Origin: Arbacia lixula
Lineage: Eukaryota; Echinodermata; Echinoidea; Arbacioida; Arbaciidae
Length of the DNA: 64,000 nucleotides
Assembly: GCA_963669155.1 (NCBI GenBank)
Contig: OZ022583.1
Coordinates: 7,336,866-7,400,865 of the forward strand
Direction of reading: 5' to 3'
How positions within the stretch are numbered: position 1 is the stretch's first letter; every line of letters begins with the position of its first letter. The notes under the pieces were generated by a model. The model was not told the DNA's origin. It saw only the letters and a list, made by a program, of their open reading frames with translations, and did no database searches. Both the position numbers and the translations under genes were made by a program. This document shows positions 24,601-32,794 of the stretch, one piece after another.

Positions 24601-27600
24601 CAAAGTTTCAAATTTGCCTTCTCCGTATCAGTATGATCTTCACAGAAAAGTCAAAAGAGCTCTCTCATCCCCCCCCCCCCTACTTTCCCTAACAGCCAAC
24701 AGACTAGATGCCAAGGACCCACCCTCCGCCGGAGCCAACTCCTCCTCCTCCTCCACGGACCCCAGCAAGGACCCCAGCGCACCCCCAGCCAAGGGCACCG
24801 CCCTTGAGACGGTCACGCCCAGGGAGAGCGAGCAGCCCCCTGCCGTGGTGGTCTACATAGTCGACCCATTTGGGAGGGGCGAGGAGGCAGAAGAGGAAGG
24901 GGAGGTGTCAGTGGCTACGTTGGGCCTCATGCACTGCTTCGCCGAGATTTTTGACAACCTGCAGACCACCCTGCAGAGGAACATTGCATTCCATGTTAGT
25001 CCAATTTGCATTTTGGTTTCAGCATTTGCTATTGAAATCTAAAGCAATATATAGGTAAGGGGGTAGCAGTGGTATAGACTCATGGATACATAATAAATGG
25101 AGTGTCATTTTTGTCTCGCCCACCGGAGGTGAAGGCGAGACTAAGGGATCCAAATGGCGTCCGTCCGTCGTCCGTCCGTCGTCCGTCCGTCGTCCGTCGT
25201 CCGTCGTCCGTCGTCCGTCACAAATGTTAAAGTTTACCTGCAAGACTCTCTTATGATCCATAACTTCACATGGGTTGCTTGGATTACAACCTAACTTGGG
25301 TCATAGATGCACTAGGGGTACCTTCATGTTATGGTGGCGTTGGAGGTCACAGGATAAGGTCAAAGGTCATTTGAGGTCATACGTTAAAGTTTACCTGCAA
25401 GACTCTCTTTTGACAAATAACTTCACATAGGTTGCTTGGATTACAACCTAACTTGGGTCATAGATGCACTTGGGGTACCTTCATGTTATGGTGCTGTTGG
25501 AGGTCACAGGATAAGGTCAAAGGTCATTTGAGGTCATACGTTAAAGTTTACCTGCAAGACTCTCTTTTGACAAATAACTTCACATGGGTTGCTTGGATTA
25601 CAACCTAACTTGGGTCATAGATGCACTGGGGGTACCTTCATGTTATGGTACCGTTGGAGGTCACAGGATAAGGTCAAAGGTCATTTGAGGTCATACGTTA
25701 AAGTTTACCTGCAAGACTCTCTTTTGACAAATAACTTCACATAGGTTGCTTGGATTACAACCTAACTTGGGTCATAGATGCACTTGGGGTACCTTCATGT
25801 TATGGTGCTGTTGGAGGTCACAGGATAAGGTCAAAGGTCATTTGAGGTCATACGTTAAAGTTTACCTGCAAGACTCTCTTTTGACAAATAACTTCACATG
25901 GGTTGCTTGGATTACAACCTAACTTGGGTCATAGATGCACTGGGGGTACCTACATGTCATGGTGCTGTTGGAGGTCACAGCATAAGGTCAAAGGTCATTT
26001 GAGGTCATACGTTAAAGTTTACCTGCAAGACTCTCTTTTGACAAATAACTTCACATAGGTTGCTTGGATTACAACCTAACTTGGGTCATAGATGCACTTG
26101 GGGTACCTTCATGTTATGGTGCTGTTGGAGGTCACAGGATAAGGTCAAAGGTCATTTGAGGTCATACGTTAAAGTTTACCTGCAAGACTCTCTTTTGACA
26201 AATAACTTCACATGGGTTGCTTGGATTACAACCTAACTTGGGTCATAGATGCACTGGGGGTACCTACATGTTATGGTGCTGTTGGAGGTCACAGCATAAG
26301 GTCAAAGGTCATTTGAGGTCATACGTTAAAGTTTACCTGCAAGACTCTCTTTTGACAAATAACTTCACATAGGTTGCTTGGATTACAACCTAACTTTGGT
26401 CATAGATGCACTGGGGGTACCTTCATGTTATGGTACCGTGGAGGTCACAGGATAAGGTCAAACGTCATTTGAGGTCATACGTTAAAGTTTACTTACAAGA
26501 CTCTCTTATCACACATAACTCATCACATGTTGCTACAATGGCAATCCAACTTGGATGATGGATGCACTGGGGGCACCTGCATGTTATTGTGCTGTAAGAG
26601 GTCACATGATAAGCTCAAAGGTCATTTGAGGTCATACATTAAAGTTTACTTGCAAGACTCTTGGTGAAGGCTTCCTAACTTGTGCACAGAATTGTGTGAG
26701 CATGTGTGAGCATTACTGATGTAGATTTAGGCAAACATTACTCATGCACATTTATGCAAATTTATTCAAAGTCACTATTTTGCACCTGATTTTGATGTTG
26801 TCTGTTTAAAGTTGCTTATTGTTTGTTTCAGTTTTCTTTTGCGTAGCAACGGAGATCGCGATATTTCTGGTTATTTTGGCAAGTGGGCGAGACACAATAT
26901 TGCTAATGCCTTGTGTGATGACCGTGGCTCCAATTCTTGTTTGATTTCAAGATAGTAGGGTGGTATCATCACAGAATGACAAATTCATTTAAATAAAACA
27001 AAATCTGGTCTTGGTGAGGATGGCAAAATGTTGATGATAGTTGTTTTCTACCCCGTACCTTTCAATCTAAAGTGATATAAGTGATTTAAATCTCATGTTT
27101 AAAAGAATTCATCAGATTAATTAATTTAAATCTAGATTTGAATCAGTTCTTTAACTGTTAAAGGGCAGATATACTTAAGCCAACTCATGGCTATGGATCA
27201 ATGGAACAGAAAATTACCAACTCATGAATATTTAGGCTTACAGGTTTTTGTTTCCAAAACTTACATTATTCTTGAGCTATTAAGTTAATAATTGAATGTT
27301 AAGATGACACTTATTTGTTTACTTTCTCTCCTTCCTCCCCCCTCCCATCCCAGATCATTCCGCTTCACCAAGTGCTGCAGGTGGCCAACAGCGAGGTGTC
27401 GTCCCGCTTCCTCAGCCAGCTCAAGTCTGTGGCCTTCTCCGTCTTCTCCCAGTGCCGCCGCTTCCAGAGCCCCACCATCCCCGGCCGCAGCTTGACCGGC
27501 TTCGGCCCCGCCGCTGACCTCGACCGCATGATCATCAGCAAAACGGTCAGTTTGCATTCTGTCATCTCATTCATCCAGCAAACATTGTAAACATGGTCTT

Positions 27601-30600
27601 TTGTTACGTGTCCAACATTTCAAAGGGTTCCTTTTCGATTTTGTCTGTGAAACAAAAGACTATGTTCATCGTGATACCTGCAGCCAGTTGGTGTGATTTA
27701 GGAGGATCGATTCCTCTTTCTGTTTAAAAAATCTCTTCTGTACTGTGCACGGAGGTTGTTCTCATATGGTTACTCTCTTCCAGCCGTAAAGGATCTTTGT
27801 CACACGATCATTATGATTCAGACTTCTATGACATGTCATAATCCAGCGTGCTGTGACAGGACCTCCCTGCTCACTAACCCACATTCATGTCTCCCCCCCA
27901 ATTGTTGAAATACCTCACGAACTGCCAATTTTGACCACTTAAGTTGACATAGTATAGTACAACATATGGTTTATTAATCCTTTACAGGAACTTCCTCTTC
28001 CAATGGTACAACACTGAATAGTACATGCACAAACATAGAATTATATAACATTAACATACCTAAACATTCAATAATATAAACATAAAAATACATACAATGT
28101 ACATTATTGACATGAATGATGATGATTATTGTGATTTTCATTGATGACAGCCTGACCACAATGAGGCGCGGCTGTACGCCCCGCCCTTCATCCTGGCTCC
28201 CATCAAGGACAAGCAGACCGAGCTTGGGGAGACGTTTGGTGGGCTGCGGCAGGCCAGCGGGGAGCTATTCAGCAGCTACTGCCTCTCCCATGACCAGCGC
28301 TGGCTCTTGGTTTCCTGCACCGATGCCAAGGGGGAGCTCATGGAGACCCAGGTCATCAATGTCGACGTCCAGAACAGGTAGGGAGACGGGGAGATTTGAT
28401 GGCATAGAGTGCTGAAGTTCTGAACTGGTTCTAAACCTTGTGGGTTGAGCAAATAGCAGTGATCATAGCCTGAACTCTCATCGGGAGTGCCCGTCATTAG
28501 CCCGCTAGACAATGCCGTACCGATGAAACTGTTTCTTGAGTGACGTTGTTTAGAACCAGAAACATGCATAAAAATGGATATGACGACACTACTTCAGTTC
28601 TCTATTCCTGCCAACCAGGGTTAGGGGTGGGAGTGGGGGGGATTCTGGGGCTATTTTGCCAAAATGGCACCCCTATAGGAATCTATCACAAGTTCAATCT
28701 CCTTTCTGTAGTTACACAAAGTTGCGAAAGTCAAGTTGTGATTAACCACTATTCTTGTTAAGACATGGTCCTGATATCTAAAAGTGAACACCCAAGTAGG
28801 TGAAACGAAGATTCCTTTCAGGTTGTACCTAGTGTGTTAATATAACATCCTTACAAAAGAAAAAAGTGTGATTTAGAAGGAATTCTAATTGTTAGCACTT
28901 GTTCCTCTTACTTGTAATCTACATTGTAAAGAGCATGCACTAAGTGTTTATATTCTGTCTGTTTCCTTCCTCCTCACAGTAAAAGGAGAAAGAAGGTGTC
29001 TGTGCGGAACCTGGCCCTATACTGCCTGTGGGACTTCCTAATGGGAGTCATGTCCAAGTCCTCCATCCCCTGGAGACTGGTCATTGGCAGGCTGGGACGC
29101 CTTGGTCAGGGGGAACTCAAAGGTCAGTCCGCTTTGCTTTGGGAGTCAGTCATCCTCCGGTGCAATCATTGTTTTGCTGTTCTGCAATACTTTGACAAAA
29201 GAATGCAACAAACAAAAGACACTTATGTTGTAAATGAGCAAATATGTCAGTCACTTGTAGTGGCATCAGTGCAACACCACATCATATTAGATTGAATGTC
29301 TTGTCTTGATATTTCTTCTCCGGAATTTTGTCTCTGTGTAGGAAATGCTACATACAATTTAAGAATACTAATAACCCAGATTTGAGTGATTTGCCACTTG
29401 CTTCTTTTTGTCAAAGTATGGCATTTTTTTCACCATAGTAATAAGCTTCATTGATCGATCTGTTAGAATGATAAGGAGATAAATAATATTTGCATCTGGA
29501 TTTCATCACAAAAAGTGTTGCCAAACTCTCTGTAAGAATTTAATTAGTGGCATGTTGTTTTGCCTATAAATGTGATGTCCATGTAACAGAGGTAAACAAA
29601 TTTATATCACATCAAATATTTATTTGTAGGTATGACACTGGCAGGGCATGATCATTGTGTTCATCAACAATCTTCAACAAATCATCTCTTTTGTAGTATG
29701 TAATTTAATATCTCTTTCCTCTGTGACGTGGACTTCATCGTATATGTCATGGGATGACCCATATATCAGCATTTTGTAACGAAACATTGAATCTCTTGTG
29801 CTGTACGCTGTACGGATTTGATCGTTCGTAAAAAAATCCCTGACGATATGAATGATACATGAGCAAACGACTAAAGAGCCCCTTTGTGGATGGATGTTTG
29901 ATCTTGCAGACTGGAGCATGCTTCTGAGCAGGAAGAACCTGGCCAACTACAGCCGCAAGCTGCGGGAGCAGTGCTCCATGTGCAGCGTGCCTGGTACCTG
30001 TGACTACCCCTGTATCCTCAGCGCCTGCCTGGTATCCACCGAGCCAGAGCCAGGGCTTCGCATCATGGCGGGTATGTATGCACGTCACTCATTTTGTGTT
30101 CATCTTGATGAGTGAATGAATGAATGAATAAGTGTATTGTCCACAAAATGCATGTAGAAATTTCCCTTCCTTCCCTTTACATAAAATTAACTATCAGTAT
30201 AATTAATTTGTTAACAGGAAGTCTATAAAACAACATTAAACCAAACATCATATGATAACCAAAGTTAGTACTACTACCGACTGCTCCTAGCTGCCTGTCT
30301 TGCTGAAATCATCTTTAATTTTTTCTAATCAAATGATTACATTTGAATGATTAAAGTCTGTGATAAGTTCTGAAATGATATGTACTAAAGACATGTTGCT
30401 TGTTTTTGAAATAAGATAAAAAGTGGCCTATCATTGGTGGTATTCTGAGAGAAAGTCCAAAAAACACATCCCTATACCATTACAAAGTGATGAGATATCT
30501 TGTGGTTAATCTTGTAGATGTGGTTGTAGTGGACAAGTGCAGTAAAAACATCCATTAGTTCCTTTCTCCTGTGACCAGGGCTGGACTATAATTATAGCAT

Positions 30601-31467
30601 TCCTCTCAAGACCCTGATCATGAGATATCTTGTGGTCCATCTTGTAGATGTGGTTGCAGCGGACAAGTGCAGTAAAAACAGCCAGCGGGACCAGCCAAGC
30701 TGCCAGCTGCACACGCCCGACGACGCCAGCTGCACCCACATCATGGTCTTCCCTACCAGCGCCACCAAGCAGGCCGCTGCTACCACCCTCCCACAGAATG
30801 AGGTGAGGTTGAAAGTCTCATGGCTGATTGAAGTCTCCCATACATTAATAAAACCAAATCAAATCATGTCGAGTGTTCAGCCAGAGGTCCTCTCCCATGG
30901 AGATAGAAATAGATTATGGCTTCTAAGGTGGCAGGAGTAGTGCTATATCTGTTACCAATGACTCCATCATTTCACTTGTGGCTCGAAAGAGTGTATATCT
31001 CTCATTGAGACCTTATAATGTGCCAAGCAATAACCCTCTGACCTTGGTCTAACGTTGGATGTATATAAGATGCGTCATGTTTACTTGTGTTTACTTGTGT
31101 TGTATCATTCTATATGCCTGTGCGTTAGGCTTTTGATGGGCCCCCGAAATCAAGTGCTCGTGTGATGGGCGGGGTTGGCGCAATTGGCAATAATATCTGT
31201 ACTTCAAATATACCATGTTTACAGGGATTAAACGTGGGTCATTTCTCCCCGCAGTCCATCCTGACCTTTAACCCCGACCTGCCGTTTGAGGACGACGACA
31301 ACAACCTCTTCGATGATGTGATGAACCTGCTGCTTGACCCGTCGGTAGACATGATCTCGGACACCAACAACATCCCGCTTGACCTCGACCCCCAGGAGCC
31401 CATCCCTAACGATGGAGGGCCCGCCCCTGCCGCCATGCCAGGCAGCAACAACAGGACACAGGTTGGT

Positions 31468-31544
<77 letters not shown>

Positions 31545-32763
31545 CCTCTCTCTCTCCTCTCTCTCTCTCTCTCTCCCTCTCTCCCTCTCTCCCTCTCTCT
31601 GTCCCTCTCACTCCCTCTCCCCCTCTCTTTCTCTCTCTCTACCCATTGCGTACTTCAGGACCCTGTCTTTTGATCACAACTAGTCGTGCAATTGATATTG
31701 CTCATATCTCTGAACATTAGATATAGGGGATTGGACTTGCGATCCATTCAGATCAATCACAACTGTTTTTAAGAAAGGGCGCAGAGATGTTCATGTTATT
31801 GACAAATCCCTGCATTTGACACCATGTACATCATATTTGACACACTACGCGTCATGCATGGTGACTATAGATTGTAGGGTAAACACGCCCTTGTGCTGTG
31901 CAAACTCTGGTATTGTCACATTATAATTCATACATATGTCAGGCTCTGTTGTGCTGTTATTGTGTATTTGTTAAAATTAGAATATGCATTTCCGTGGTGA
32001 TTATCCATACACCCAACAGGGTATACAAATGCTGCACTACATGGTAACTCTAGATTAGACTGTTTTGGAATTGGAATGTGGCACCAACAGAAGTGAAAAT
32101 TCTGGAACACATGAAGTAATTAGAGCCTAGATTGTGAAAACAAAATCAACACAAATAGTACAAGAGAATTTGGTTAGATGGATTCTACACCCACCTTCCT
32201 TTGTGTGATCAAGTGATGCGATTTCTGTATCATTTTCTGATGTCTTGTTTGTCTCGTGTTTGCCCCACAGCAGCCGAACCGTGAGGGGATGTTAACGGGC
32301 GAACCCAACGACATCCTCCGAGGTATCCTCCAGCAGCCCCTAGCCCTGGGCTACTTCGTCTCCACTGCCAAGACCGGACCCCTGCCCAAGTGGTTCTGGG
32401 CCGCCTGCCCAGAGGCTGAAACCAATTGCCCTGTCTTCCTCAAGGTGAGTGGAGATTAGTCCTCTGCTAATCCTCCTCCTCCTCATCAGTATTATGTGTC
32501 CCCACCCCTCTGCCCCCTCGCTACCCTGTCCTCTTCCTACCTTCCCCTGAGGATTAGTAGGCATCTCCTCTTCTGTCCTCCTTCTCATTTTTAAGTGTCT
32601 CCTTTACTTCTACCCCCTGTCTTTCTCCTACCTACCAACTTGTCCCCTCTTCCTACATTTATCCTGCCCTCAGGTTTAGTGGAACAGAGATTAGTAATCT
32701 CTCCCCCTTTCTATGCCCCCCCCCCTGAAATTTATGACAAACCGTCAACAAAATGTTATATAT

Positions 32764-32794
<31 letters not shown>

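Larger units (their letters stand above)
25112..26895. mobile_element. 1.8 kb TGTCTCGCCCAC-terminal element
   Basis: It begins tgtctcgcccac and ends with the exact inverse gtgggcgagaca (26884-26895). It has a second inverted gcgagac near its left end, a GTCC/GTCG minisatellite at 25159-25219 and a 157-bp tandem array at about 25226-26650. I see no ORF, so it would be non-autonomous. It lies in the MED13 intron between exons w17 and w18. No clear target duplication was found. Confidence 0.75.

Noticed and set aside
25226-26650. CRISPR-like array
   Set aside because: Repeats of 157 bp adjoin without unique spacers, in an animal intron; it is a satellite array.
31228-31720. Frames extending MED13 exon w23 into a Ser/Leu run, and the opposite-strand Arg/Glu frame
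   Set aside because: The exon ends at the GTTGGT donor; the remainder is a CT microsatellite.
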